NCBI RefSeq assembly: GCF_020410765.1
Contig: NZ_CP084541.1
Location: 3,228,501 to 3,292,500, forward strand
Direction: 5' to 3'
Source: Streptomyces marincola
GTDB taxonomy: Bacteria; Actinomycetota; Actinomycetes; Streptomycetales; Streptomycetaceae
DNA: 64,000 nt
Positions 42,088 to 50,236 of the stretch are shown here, piece after piece. The translations under genes were made by a program, and so were the position numbers. Every line of letters begins with the position of its first letter. Position 1 is the stretch's first letter. The notes beneath the pieces were generated by a model. The model was not told the origin of the DNA. It saw nothing but the letters and a program-made list of their open reading frames with translations, and ran no database searches.

Positions 42088-43062
42088 ATGCGTTATGTGA
42101 TCGTCGGAGCGGGCGCCGTCGGCGGCGCCATCGGCGGCCGGCTGGCCGAGAGCGGGCGCGAGGTGGCCCTGGTCGCGCGGGGGGCGCACGGCGCCGCGCT
42201 GCGGGAGCACGGGTTGCGCCTCGACACCCCGGACGCGTCGCTGACGCTGCGCCCGCCGGTGCTCGAAGGGCCGGACGGGTACCGGCCGCGCGCCGACGAC
42301 GTGCTGGTGCTCGCGGTCAAGACCCAGGACACCGTGGCCGCGCTCGACGCCTGGGCGCCGGTCGCGGGGGACGTGCCGGTGGTGTGCGCGCAGAACGGCG
42401 TGGCCAACGAGGATCTCGCGCTCCGCCGCTTCCCCCGCGTCTACGGCATGTGCGTGTGGCTGCCGTCCCAGTACCTGAGTCCCGGCCGGATCACCGCGCC
42501 CTGCGCGCCGCTGACCGGCATGCTGCACCTCGGCGCCCACCCGGGCGGCGTCGACGACACCGCCCGGCGGATCTCGGCCGACCTGGAGGCGTCCCGTTTC
42601 CTGTCGCCCGTCGTGCCCGACGTGATGCGCTGGAAGTACGCCAAGCTGCTGCTGAACCTGGCGAACGCCGCCGAGGCCGTCTCCGGCCCGATCGAGGGGC
42701 AGCCGCTGACGGACGTGGTCGCGGCGGCCCGCGCCGAGGGCGTCGCCGCGCTGAACGCGGCGGGCATCGCGTTCGCCGGCGAGGACGAGCAGGAGCAGCT
42801 GCGCGGCGACCGCATGCGGGTGCGCCCCGTGGCCGGTGCCGAGCGCGTCGGCGGCTCGTCCTGGCAGAGCCTGCGGCGCGGCGCCGGCTCGATCGAGGCC
42901 GACTACCTGAACGGCGAGATCGTGCTGCTCGGGCGGCGGTTCGGCGTGCCGACGCCGGTGAACGAGACGCTGCGGCGCCTCGCCGCCGAGTTCGCGCGCA
43001 CCGGCCGCCCGGCCGGCTCGCTGCCCGCCGCGGAACTCGCCGCGCTCACCGGGGTGGTGTAG
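42088..43062 (+). CDS. Ketopantoate reductase-like oxidoreductase (ApbA/PanE family)
   Basis: This 324-aa protein has an N-terminal Rossmann domain (VIVGAGAVGGAIGG, residues 4-17). KTQDT near 75 and CAQNGVANED near 94 are the family substrate/cofactor motifs. The C-terminal helical ApbA_C domain has WKYAKLLLNLANA. It reduces 2-ketopantoate or a related keto acid with NADPH. A GACAAT hexamer lies only about 6 bases before the ATG, so it may be leaderless. The 3' end overlaps the convergent TetR gene by 17 bases. Confidence 0.87.
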   Translation: MRYVIVGAGAVGGAIGGRLAESGREVALVARGAHGAALREHGLRLDTPDASLTLRPPVLEGPDGYRPRADDVLVLAVKTQDTVAALDAWAPVAGDVPVVCAQNGVANEDLALRRFPRVYGMCVWLPSQYLSPGRITAPCAPLTGMLHLGAHPGGVDDTARRISADLEASRFLSPVVPDVMRWKYAKLLLNLANAAEAVSGPIEGQPLTDVVAAARAEGVAALNAAGIAFAGEDEQEQLRGDRMRVRPVAGAERVGGSSWQSLRRGAGSIEADYLNGEIVLLGRRFGVPTPVNETLRRLAAEFARTGRPAGSLPAAELAALTGVV

Positions 43063-43732
43063 CCCGCCGCCCCCTGGGGCCGTCGGCCGCGAGCGGCAGA
43101 TCGCTCAGCGGCAGAGCGGCCGGCGGGGGCAGCCGTTCGCCCGCCGCGTCGGCGCGGAACGACTGGAGCAGGTAGGCCACCAGGCGCCGGGAGGCGGCGC
43201 CGTCGTCCGGCAGGGCGGTCACGAGTCCGCAGTGCGCCAGCAGGAGCACGGCGAGGTCGGAGGGGTGGAAGTCGGCCCGCAGCGCGCCGGCGGCCTTGGC
43301 CCTGCGGACCAGGGTCATGATGTCCCGCTCCGCGCGCTCCCTGGACCGCGCGTGCTCCGATGTGGTCTCGGGGAAGGCGGCGAGGAACGCGGCCGGGAAC
43401 CCCCGTTCCTCCCGCTGGAGTTCGCATACGGTCTCGACCAGCTGCTGGAAGCCCTGCCACGGGTCGGGGACGGCCAGGGCCTCGGTGAGCGCCCGCGCGC
43501 AGGTCTCCATCTGGCGCGAGAACGCGCCCCGCACCAGCGCGTCCCGGCTCGGGAAGTGCCGGTACAGCGTCGCCACGCCGACGCCGGCCCGGCGGGCGAC
43601 GGTGGCCATCGGGGCGTCGATCCCGTGCTCGGCGAAGACCGCGCGGGCGGCGGCGAGCAGGCGTTCCCGGTTGCGCCTGGCATCCGCCCGCCCCGCGTCC
43701 CGGGGCGCGATCCGAGAGGATTCCACCGTCAC
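43046..43732 (-). CDS. TetR-family repressor of the divergent dehydrogenase
   Basis: This 228-aa protein has a helix-turn-helix at ADARRNRERLLAAARAVFAE and ATVARRAGVGVATLYRHFPS, ending in LYRHF, the typical TetR N-domain. An all-helical ligand domain follows, with a Pro/Arg-rich end. Start GTG 43732 is chosen because it keeps the operator upstream; GTG 43726 is an alternative. A 22-bp palindrome lies between it and the divergent dehydrogenase gene, fitting autoregulation and control of that gene. Confidence 0.87.
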   Translation of the reverse strand: MTVESSRIAPRDAGRADARRNRERLLAAARAVFAEHGIDAPMATVARRAGVGVATLYRHFPSRDALVRGAFSRQMETCARALTEALAVPDPWQGFQQLVETVCELQREERGFPAAFLAAFPETTSEHARSRERAERDIMTLVRRAKAAGALRADFHPSDLAVLLLAHCGLVTALPDDGAASRRLVAYLLQSFRADAAGERLPPPAALPLSDLPLAADGPRGRRATPPR

Positions 43733-43751
43733 TGTCTCTCGCTTCCCGTCG

Positions 43752-43773
43752 AAACGGACGATCGCGTCCGTTT
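43752..43773. promoter_or_regulatory. TetR operator palindrome
   Basis: AAACGGACG-ATCG-CGTCCGTTT has perfect 9-bp arms with a 4-base spacer, in the 103-bp divergent gap between the TetR and dehydrogenase genes. Length and symmetry are typical for TetR dimers. Multidrug-type TetR regulators often use ACGGACGxxxCGTCCGT-like sites. Confidence 0.75.
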
Positions 43774-43835
43774 GGAGCCTACCGTCGGTACCTGTTCCTT
43801 CCACGGCCACGGCCACGGGCGACAGAGGCAGAACG

Positions 43836-44804
43836 GTGGACGACCGCATGATGCAGGCAGTGCTCCACGACCGCTACGGCGGCCCCGACGTGCTGTACCT
43901 GGGCCGGGTGCCGCGCCCCGAGCCGGCCGCGGGCGAGGTGCTGGTGAAGGTGCACGCGTTCAGCGTCAACGGCGGCGAGCTGGCGGCCCGCGCCGGCCGC
44001 CTCCGCCTCGTGACCGGCCGGCGGTTCCCCCAGCGCGTCGGCCTTGACTACACCGGCGAGGTCGCCGCAGCGGGCAGCGGGGTCACGCGGTTCGCGGCCG
44101 GCGACCGGGTATGGGGCGTCCTGGGGCGCCGCGCGGGGTTCGGCAGCGCCGCCGAGTACGTGGCCGTGCCCGCGGAACGGGTCGGCCGGGTCCCCGACGG
44201 CCTCGGCCTGGTCGAAGCCGCCGCGCTGCCGGTGGCCACCACGGCCGTCACCGCGCTGCGGGACAAGGCGGGACTGCGCCCCGGCGAACGGCTCCTCGTG
44301 CGGGGCGCGGCCGGGGGCGTCGGCAACGCGGCCGTCCAGCTCGGACGCGCGTACGGCGCCGAGGTCACGGCACTCGCGCGCGCCGCCAACCTCGCGTTCG
44401 TCCGGGGGCTCGGGGCGCACGAGGCCGTCGACCACCGGGGCGTCCGGCCGGCGGATCTCGGCCGTTTCGACGTGGTCCTGGACACCGTGGGGACCGAGCT
44501 GCGGGCCTTCCGGCGGCTGCTGAACCCCGGCGGGCGCATGGTCACCATCGCGTTCGACCTGGAACGGCCCGCGGCGTCGCTCGGCTACCTCGCGGCCAGC
44601 GCGGTCCACGGGCGCGGCCGGGTGCGCTTCTTCAGCGGCGAACCCAAGCGGGAGCACCTGGACGATCTCGCCCGGCACGTGGCCGAGGGAAAGCTCCGCC
44701 CGGCGGTGGACACCGTCTTCCCGCTGGAGGAGGTCGCGGCGGCGCACCGGGCGCTGGAGGCGGGCGGCGTGCGGGGCAAGTACGTGGTGCGGGTCGCGGC
44801 ATAG
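43836..44804 (+). CDS. Zinc-binding-family (quinone-type) medium-chain dehydrogenase
   Basis: This 322-aa MDR protein lacks the zinc-ligand cysteines of classical alcohol dehydrogenases, like quinone oxidoreductases. It has HAFSVNGGELAARAGRLR in the catalytic domain, VGLDYTGEVAAAGSGV, the nucleotide loop RGAAGGVGNAAVQLG (about 150), and a C-terminal LEEVAAAHRALEAGGVRGKYV. I use GTG 43836 with AGAGG upstream; ATG 43848 is the alternative. It is divergent from a TetR gene with a shared palindrome, so expression is probably induced by an electrophilic or quinone-like compound. Confidence 0.86.
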   Translation: MDDRMMQAVLHDRYGGPDVLYLGRVPRPEPAAGEVLVKVHAFSVNGGELAARAGRLRLVTGRRFPQRVGLDYTGEVAAAGSGVTRFAAGDRVWGVLGRRAGFGSAAEYVAVPAERVGRVPDGLGLVEAAALPVATTAVTALRDKAGLRPGERLLVRGAAGGVGNAAVQLGRAYGAEVTALARAANLAFVRGLGAHEAVDHRGVRPADLGRFDVVLDTVGTELRAFRRLLNPGGRMVTIAFDLERPAASLGYLAASAVHGRGRVRFFSGEPKREHLDDLARHVAEGKLRPAVDTVFPLEEVAAAHRALEAGGVRGKYVVRVAA

Positions 44805-44857
44805 CGCGCGGCGGTCGCCTGGCGTGCCGGTCGCCCGCGGTGCCGGCCGGCCGCGGT

Positions 44858-44887
44858 GCCGGCGCCACGGGTGCCCGTGGCGCCGGC
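44858..44887. terminator. Hairpin between convergent genes
   Basis: Inverted repeat GCCGGCGCCACGGG / CCCGTGGCGCCGGC (14 bp, 2-nt centre), between the dehydrogenase and VOC genes. Confidence 0.6.
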
Positions 44888-44920
44888 GCCGGCCGGCCGC
44901 GCGGGCCGGGCCCGCTGCCG

Positions 44921-45295
44921 TCACCGCGGGCGCGGCGCGAAGATCCGGAAGGTGTTGCCCTCCGGGTCCCGGAACACGACCCAGCGGACGCCGTCCTGCT
45001 CGTTGTCGCTGACGCGCTCCGCGCCCAGCGCCTCGACCCGATCGGCCTGCTCGGCCCAGCCGCCCCCGCCCGCCAGATCCAGCATCAGGCGGTTGTCCCC
45101 CGCGGCGAGTCCACCGGTCGGCTGATGGAACATCCAGGTCGGCCCGTCGCCCTCGAAGCCGATCGTCGCGTACGCCGGTGTCGCCCCCTCGTCGACCGGC
45201 CGCATCAGCACGCCCGACCAGAAGGCCGCCAGCCGCGCCGCGTCACGGCAGTCGAAGGAGTACATGCCCACTGTCAAGCTGTCCCTCGAAGCCAT
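44921..45295 (-). CDS. VOC-family (glyoxalase/dioxygenase fold) protein
   Basis: This 124-aa protein has two beta-alpha-beta-beta-beta halves: TVGMYSFDCRDAARLAAFWS with YATIGFEGDGPTWMFHQ, and NRLMLDLAG with VVFRDPEGNTFRIF at the end. The sequence resembles the glyoxalase-like DUF1326/PhnB group found throughout Streptomyces. Substrate unknown; the metal ligands are only partly conserved. Confidence 0.85.
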   Translation of the reverse strand: MASRDSLTVGMYSFDCRDAARLAAFWSGVLMRPVDEGATPAYATIGFEGDGPTWMFHQPTGGLAAGDNRLMLDLAGGGGWAEQADRVEALGAERVSDNEQDGVRWVVFRDPEGNTFRIFAPRPR

Positions 45296-45396
45296 CTTCC
45301 GTCTCCTTCCACGCGATGGGTACTCGCGGGAATGGACCCGCCGCGCGGACGGAAATCATCGCGCGGGCGGAACGCCTCGCGCGGCACCGCCGCCCG

Positions 45397-45954
45397 TCAT
45401 TCCGACGCGCGGTCACCGCGCGGGCCGGCGTCGCGCGGAGTGCCGTGCCGCGCGTCGGAGGCCGTCGCGTCGGGGGCCGTCGCGTCCGGGGCGGCGGGGA
45501 GGCGGCCGTTCAGGCGGTCGTGGCGCTGCCTGGCCGCCTGCGGGGTGCCGAGGCCGAGGCCGAACGCGATCTCCTGCCACGTCAGCCCGCGCCCCCTGGC
45601 CATGGTGAGCAGCCCGGCCTCCAGCTCGTCCAGCTCGGCCCGCACGCGCGGCAGCAGGGTCAGCGCCGCCGTGATGTCCGCGCGGTCGACCTCGGGCTCG
45701 TCGTCCTCGCGCGCGGCGGCGCCGCTGAGCAGGAACGCCACCAGCCGCACCGCCTCGTGCGGGGCCGGCAGGTGCGGGTTGACCTGCCGCGCCCGCTGCC
45801 GCGGGGTCCCGCCGTGCCGCTCCGCGATGCGGAACAGCGCGGCGGCGGCGCGGTGCGCCCGCGCCTCGCCCGGGTCGGGAAGCGCGAAGGGGTCGGGGGT
45901 GAACGGGTCGGCCCCGGGCGCGCCGCGCCCGGCCTCTGCCGCGTGGTCGGTCAT
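45397..45954 (-). CDS. Small DNA-binding protein of the HSP18-regulator type
   Basis: This 185-aa protein has N-terminal Asp/Pro-rich 30 residues, a central helical part, then ITAALTLLPRVRAELDELEAGLL and ARGRGLTWQEIAFGLGLGTP followed by QAARQRHDRL. This is the helix-turn-helix seen in Streptomyces proteins annotated as HSP18 transcriptional regulators. The last 35 residues repeat ATAPDATASDA. ATG 45954 is the start. The region just upstream (45965-46035) is strikingly AT-rich and full of short palindromes, so autoregulation is likely. Confidence 0.65.
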   Translation of the reverse strand: MTDHAAEAGRGAPGADPFTPDPFALPDPGEARAHRAAAALFRIAERHGGTPRQRARQVNPHLPAPHEAVRLVAFLLSGAAAREDDEPEVDRADITAALTLLPRVRAELDELEAGLLTMARGRGLTWQEIAFGLGLGTPQAARQRHDRLNGRLPAAPDATAPDATASDARHGTPRDAGPRGDRASE

Positions 45955-45969
45955 GCCGCCCATTCTGAG

Positions 45970-46032
45970 GAGCACAACAATTGGTTGTCAACGAAATATA
46001 GACAACGGATAATGTTGAACGATCTGTTCAAC
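45970..46032. promoter_or_regulatory. AT-rich operator/promoter island
   Basis: About 60 bases far below the window GC. It contains ACAAC-AATTG-GTTGT, TTGTC-(11)-GACAA and GTTGAAC-GATCT-GTTCAAC (46014-46032, perfect 7-bp arms). It serves the leftward DNA-binding gene and also touches the 3' end of the NmrA-like gene at 46036. Confidence 0.55.
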
Positions 46033-46035
46033 ACG

Positions 46036-46884
46036 TCAGGGGCGGCCGTCCGCCAGCCAGTCGTCGAACGTCCGCGGCGCGCGGCCCGTCAGCGCGCCGA
46101 CGTCCTCGGTCAGCACCGAGAGGCCGCCCGCCGCCATGTCCTCCCACAGCCACACCAGGTCGGCCACGAACCCGTCAGGCAGCCCCCGCGCCCGCAGCTC
46201 CGCCGCGGCCTCGGCCGCCGGGACGTCGCGGAAGCCGAGGCCGAGCCGCCGCGCGATCTCCCGGTGCGTCAGCGCCTCGGGGCCGGTCGGCACGAACACC
46301 TCCCCGGCACCGCGGTCCCCCGTCAGCAGCACCGCCGCGCACGCGGCGACGTCCCGCGCGTCGACGTAGGCCACCCGACCGGCGCCGAAGGTCCCGACCA
46401 GCGCGCCGTCCCGCACGTAACCGCCGTCGCCGGTCGCGAAGTTCTGCATGAAACCGTTCGGCCGCAGCATCGACCAGGACAGCCCAGAACGTTCCAGGTA
46501 CCGCTCGATCTCCCCGTGCGCCCCCACGGACAGCTTCCCGCCGGGCGCGGCACCGAACGCCGAGATTTTGACGACGCGCTCGACGCCCGCCGCGCGGGCC
46601 GCGTCGATCGCCGCGAGCTGCCTGCGGACCATGGGCTGCGGCGTGCCGTCGGGCACGGGAACGGCTCCGGCGGTGTTCAGCAGCAGCCGGCTGACGCGGC
46701 CCCGCGGCCCGAAGGCCGCGGCGAGCGAGCCGGGGTCGTCGAAATCGCCCACGACGTAGGGGCAGCCGAGGGCGCGCCCCGCGGCGGCCGTTCGCACCAG
46801 CGCGGTGAACTCCGCGTTCTCGGCGGCGAGTCGCCGCACCAGGTGCCGTCCGATGGAGCCGGTGGCGCCGGTGACCAGGATCAT
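46036..46884 (-). CDS. NmrA-like NAD(P)H-binding reductase
   Basis: This 282-aa atypical SDR starts ILVTGATGSIGRHLVRRL (GxxGxxG cofactor loop). Further segments are YVVGDFDDPGSL, RVVKISAFGA, SWSMLRPNGFMQNF and AYVDARDVAACAA, typical of NmrA/QOR2 proteins, which either reduce quinones or sense NADP(H). It lacks a clear YxxxK. Divergent from the TetR gene at 46995 with a double operator between. Confidence 0.88.
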   Translation of the reverse strand: MILVTGATGSIGRHLVRRLAAENAEFTALVRTAAAGRALGCPYVVGDFDDPGSLAAAFGPRGRVSRLLLNTAGAVPVPDGTPQPMVRRQLAAIDAARAAGVERVVKISAFGAAPGGKLSVGAHGEIERYLERSGLSWSMLRPNGFMQNFATGDGGYVRDGALVGTFGAGRVAYVDARDVAACAAVLLTGDRGAGEVFVPTGPEALTHREIARRLGLGFRDVPAAEAAAELRARGLPDGFVADLVWLWEDMAAGGLSVLTEDVGALTGRAPRTFDDWLADGRP

Positions 46885-46903
46885 GTCGCACTCCGCGTAA
46901 TCT

Positions 46904-46947
46904 GAGGGGCCCTCGGGAGACGGGGTCACCATATCGAGGGCCCCTCG
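46904..46947. promoter_or_regulatory. Paired operator half-sites between NmrA-like and TetR genes
   Basis: GAGGGGCCCTCG (46904-46915) and its exact reverse complement CGAGGGCCCCTC (46935-46946) lie 19 bases apart; each is itself nearly palindromic. Position in a 110-bp divergent gap fits binding of one or two TetR dimers. Confidence 0.65.
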
Positions 46948-46994
46948 ACTTAGCAGTCGTCCCCCCGCCCACGCCACCGACCTGGGAGAACGCG

Positions 46995-47537
46995 ATGCGT
47001 GCCGATGCCCGCCGCAACTACGAACGGCTGCTGACCGAGGCCGACGCGGTCTTCTCCGCACACGGAACGGACGCCTCGCTCGAATCCGTGGCCCGCCGCG
47101 CCGGGGTCGCCATCGGCACGCTCTACGGCCACTTCCCCACCCGCAGGGCCCTGCTCGAAGCGCTGCTGCGGGACCGCCACGCCGCCCTGTTCCGGCTCGG
47201 CGAGCGGCTGCGCGACCACGACGCGCCCGGCGACGCCCTCGGCGAGTGGGTCACCGCCCTGGCCGCGCACGGTGCCACGTACAACGGCCTGGCCGCCCAG
47301 TTCTTCGGCAGCCTCGACGACGAGACCTCGGAGTTGCACGCGGCCTGCCTGCGGATGCGCGAGGACGGGGAACGCCTCGTCGCCCGCGCCGTGGCCGCCG
47401 GCGCCGTCCGCGCCGAGGTCACGGCCTCCGACGTGTTCGCCCTGATCGCCGCGGCGGCCTGGCTGCGCGGCCAGGTGCCGGGCGAGCAGGCGGACCGCCT
47501 GCTGCGCTACCTGCTCGACGGCCTGGCCCGCGGCTGA
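46995..47537 (+). CDS. TetR-family regulator of the divergent reductase
   Basis: This 180-aa protein has a helix-turn-helix at ADARRNYERLLTEADAVFSA and VARRAGVAIGTLYGHFPT, the short variant group that ends with LYGHFP. The rest is Ala-rich helical ligand domain (SBP_bac-like, ATYNGLAAQFFGSLDDE). ATG 46995 is used. It likely represses both itself and the NmrA-like gene through the paired sites at 46904-46947. Confidence 0.88.
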   Translation: MRADARRNYERLLTEADAVFSAHGTDASLESVARRAGVAIGTLYGHFPTRRALLEALLRDRHAALFRLGERLRDHDAPGDALGEWVTALAAHGATYNGLAAQFFGSLDDETSELHAACLRMREDGERLVARAVAAGAVRAEVTASDVFALIAAAAWLRGQVPGEQADRLLRYLLDGLARG

Positions 47538-47603
47538 CACCCACCCGACCGCCGACCGTTTCGTTCAAGACCTCGCCCGTGCGGCGGGCCTAGCGTGGCG
47601 GGC

Positions 47604-48965
47604 GTGAGAGGCAGAACGACACGGGTCGGACGCGTTTTCCACCCCGGTGAGGACGGCTACGACGCCGAGCGGACCGGCTTCAACCTCGCGGTCGACCACC
47701 GACCCGCCTACGTCGTAAGCGCCGCGGGCTCCGAGGACATCGTGCGCGCCGTCGGGCAGGCGGTGGACCGCGGGCTGGCCGTGGGCGTGCTCGCCACCGG
47801 GCACGGCGCCTCGGTGGCCGCGGGACCGGACGCGGTGCTGATCGCCACGCGCCGGATGACCGACGTGACCGTCGACCCCGGCGCGCGTACCGCGCGCGTG
47901 AGCGCGGGCGCCCGCTGGGAGCACGTCATCGAGGCGTGCGCGCCCCACGGCCTCGCGCCGCTGAGCGGGTCGAGCCCGCACGTGGGCGCCGTCGGCTACA
48001 CCCTCGGCGGCGGCGCCGGGCTCCTCGGCCGCCGCTACGGTTTCGCCGCCGACCACGTGCACGGCCTCGACCTCGTCACGGCCGACGCGCGACCGCGCAC
48101 GGTGACCGCCGACACCGCGCCCGCGCTGTTCTGGGCGCTGCGCGGCGCGGGCAAGGGCAACTTCGGCGTGGTCACCGCGATGGAGATCGCCCTGTTCCCC
48201 ATCGCCCGGCTGTACGGCGGCGGCCTGTACTTCCCCGCGCAGGCGTGCGCGGACGCGCTGCACGCCTGGGCCGCGTGGGCGGGGAGCGGGGACCTGCCCG
48301 ACGAGATGGCCTCGTCGGTCCTGCTGATGACCTACCCGGACGTGCCCGGGGTGCCCGCGCCGCTGCGCGGCCGGCACGTCACCCACGTGCGCGTCGCCTG
48401 GTCCGGGCCGCCGGCGGAGGCGGAACCGCTGCTCGCGCCGCTGCGCGCGGTCGGCCATCCGCTGCTCGACACCATCTCCGAGCTGCCCTACCGGGAGGTC
48501 GGCTCCATCCACCACGAGCCGACCGAGGCGGCGGCGGCCCAGGACCGGGGCTCCCTGCTGACGGGTCTGCCCCCGGCGGCGGTCGACGCCGTCCTGGCCG
48601 GCGCGGGACCGGCGGCGCGCGCGCCGTTCGTCGCCGAACTGCGCCATTTCGGCGGCGCGTACGCCCGTCCGCCGCGCGTCCCGAACGCGGTGGGGCACCG
48701 TTCGGCCGGGTTCTCCCTGTACACGGGCGCGGCCCCGGCCGCGGGGGCGGCGGCCGACGCGCTCCACGAGGCGGTGCGCCCGTGGGGCACGGGAGGCGCG
48801 TTCGTCAACTTCCTCGGCGTCGGGGACGCGGAGGCGGCGCGGCTGTCCACCGCGTTCGCGCCCGAGGACTACGCGCGCCTGACCGAGCTGAAACGCACCT
48901 ACGATCCGGAGAACGTCTTCCGCGTCAACCACAACATCCCGCCGTCCGGCACGCCGGTGCCCTGA
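47604..48965 (+). CDS. FAD-linked oxidoreductase (BBE/PCMH type)
   Basis: This 453-aa protein has a PCMH FAD-binding domain with DHRPAYVVSAAGSEDIVRAV, LATGHGAS in place of the usual GGGH (the flavin-linking His region) and VGYTLGGGAGLLGRRYGFAAD. A C-terminal BBE segment (YDPENVFRVNHNI) binds the isoalloxazine side. Family members oxidise sugars, alkaloid-like metabolites or polyketides. GTG 47604 is chosen because a TAGCGT hexamer ends 7 bases before it, consistent with a leaderless message; GTG 47595 is also in frame. No signal peptide is visible. Confidence 0.85.
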   Translation: MRGRTTRVGRVFHPGEDGYDAERTGFNLAVDHRPAYVVSAAGSEDIVRAVGQAVDRGLAVGVLATGHGASVAAGPDAVLIATRRMTDVTVDPGARTARVSAGARWEHVIEACAPHGLAPLSGSSPHVGAVGYTLGGGAGLLGRRYGFAADHVHGLDLVTADARPRTVTADTAPALFWALRGAGKGNFGVVTAMEIALFPIARLYGGGLYFPAQACADALHAWAAWAGSGDLPDEMASSVLLMTYPDVPGVPAPLRGRHVTHVRVAWSGPPAEAEPLLAPLRAVGHPLLDTISELPYREVGSIHHEPTEAAAAQDRGSLLTGLPPAAVDAVLAGAGPAARAPFVAELRHFGGAYARPPRVPNAVGHRSAGFSLYTGAAPAAGAAADALHEAVRPWGTGGAFVNFLGVGDAEAARLSTAFAPEDYARLTELKRTYDPENVFRVNHNIPPSGTPVP

Positions 48966-49067
48966 GCGGGTGAGCAGAAGCGGGTCCTGGAGCACCTCCG
49001 GGTCTTTCGCCGCCCGCCCACCGTGCGGCATCGGGCCCGGCGCGGCGCGAGGCGCCGCCCGCAGCGC

Positions 49068-50114
49068 TCAGCGCGGGGCGCTCGGCACGGGCGCGGCCCC
49101 GCCCTCCTCCGCCGCGTCCGCCCCACCGGGCGCGGCAGCCCCCGGCCCCGCGGGCGCGGCGCCCGGCTTCGCGCGCTGGGCGATGGCGGCGCCGACGAGC
49201 ACGAGCGAGCCGCCGAGGATCTGCCACAGGCCCAGGTTCTCCCCGAGCAGCACCCAGGCGAAGACGCTCGCCAGCACCGCCTCCAGGCAGGCGACCACGC
49301 CGGCGACCTGCGGCGACAGCCTGCGTACGGCGAGCACGCCGGTGAGGTAGGCGAGCACGGTGCCGACGAGCACCAGCCAGCAGGCGAGCAGCAGCGCCGG
49401 GACCTGCCGCTCGCCGAGCGCGGCCGAGCCGCCGAGCACCGCCCAGTCCATGGCCCAGGGCCTGGCGAGCACGGTGAGGAGGGCGGCGGCGGCCAGCAGG
49501 CCGAAGGCTATGACGGCGAGCGGGTCGGGCGGGTCGTCCCCTTCGCTGCCGTGGTCGGCGAGGAGGAAGTAGCTGACCTGGCAGCAGGCCGCGCAGAACG
49601 CGAGCAGCAGGCCGACCGCGTCGAACGCGAGCCCCGCCCAGACCTCGACCACCGAGGCCATGCCCGCCACGGCCAGCGCGACGCCGACCGCGGCGGCCCC
49701 GCTGACCCGGCGCCGCTGCACGAACCGTATCCAGCCCAGCAGCAGGGCGGGCCCGAGGAACTCCACGAGGATCGCCACGCCGACCGGGACGCGCTCGATC
49801 GCGGCGAAGTAGAACGCCTGGACGCCGGCGACGCTCAGCAGGCCGAACCCCGCGAGCAGCGCCGGCCGCCGCCGCGCCAGGGCCCGGTGCCGCCAGGCGA
49901 CGGGCAGCAGCACGAGCGCGGCGCCCGCCACCCTGATCCACACCACGTGCAGGGGGCCGAGTCCCGCCTCGATCAGCGGCTTGGCCGTGGCGCCCGAGCC
50001 GCCGAACGCCACGGCGGAGGCGAGCGCGAGGAGCAGCCCCGCCCGCCTGCGGGAGGGGCGCGGGACGCGGGGGACGCCGGCGGATGCGCGCACCGCGCCA
50101 TCATGCCAGCGCAC
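49068..50114 (-). CDS. EamA-family transporter
   Basis: This 348-aa membrane protein has two EamA repeats and ten hydrophobic helices (LLLALASAVAFGGSGATAK first; VAGVVACLEAVLASVFAWVLLGE in the second repeat). N-terminal Arg-rich and C-terminal Ala/Gly/Pro-rich tails are cytoplasmic. It closely follows the RhaT/RhtA-like group exporting amino acids or metabolites. It is not obviously linked to neighbours. Confidence 0.87.
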   Translation of the reverse strand: MRWHDGAVRASAGVPRVPRPSRRRAGLLLALASAVAFGGSGATAKPLIEAGLGPLHVVWIRVAGAALVLLPVAWRHRALARRRPALLAGFGLLSVAGVQAFYFAAIERVPVGVAILVEFLGPALLLGWIRFVQRRRVSGAAAVGVALAVAGMASVVEVWAGLAFDAVGLLLAFCAACCQVSYFLLADHGSEGDDPPDPLAVIAFGLLAAAALLTVLARPWAMDWAVLGGSAALGERQVPALLLACWLVLVGTVLAYLTGVLAVRRLSPQVAGVVACLEAVLASVFAWVLLGENLGLWQILGGSLVLVGAAIAQRAKPGAAPAGPGAAAPGGADAAEEGGAAPVPSAPR

Positions 50115-50236
50115 CGGCTCCCGCCGACAGGAGCGTCAGCCGTCACGCTCATGACTTCTCCGCCGTGTCCTAGGTTCCCCACTGTTCCGCCGTCTGACGG
50201 ACGACGAACACCCGACATGGGAGAGAGGCAAGCGAC

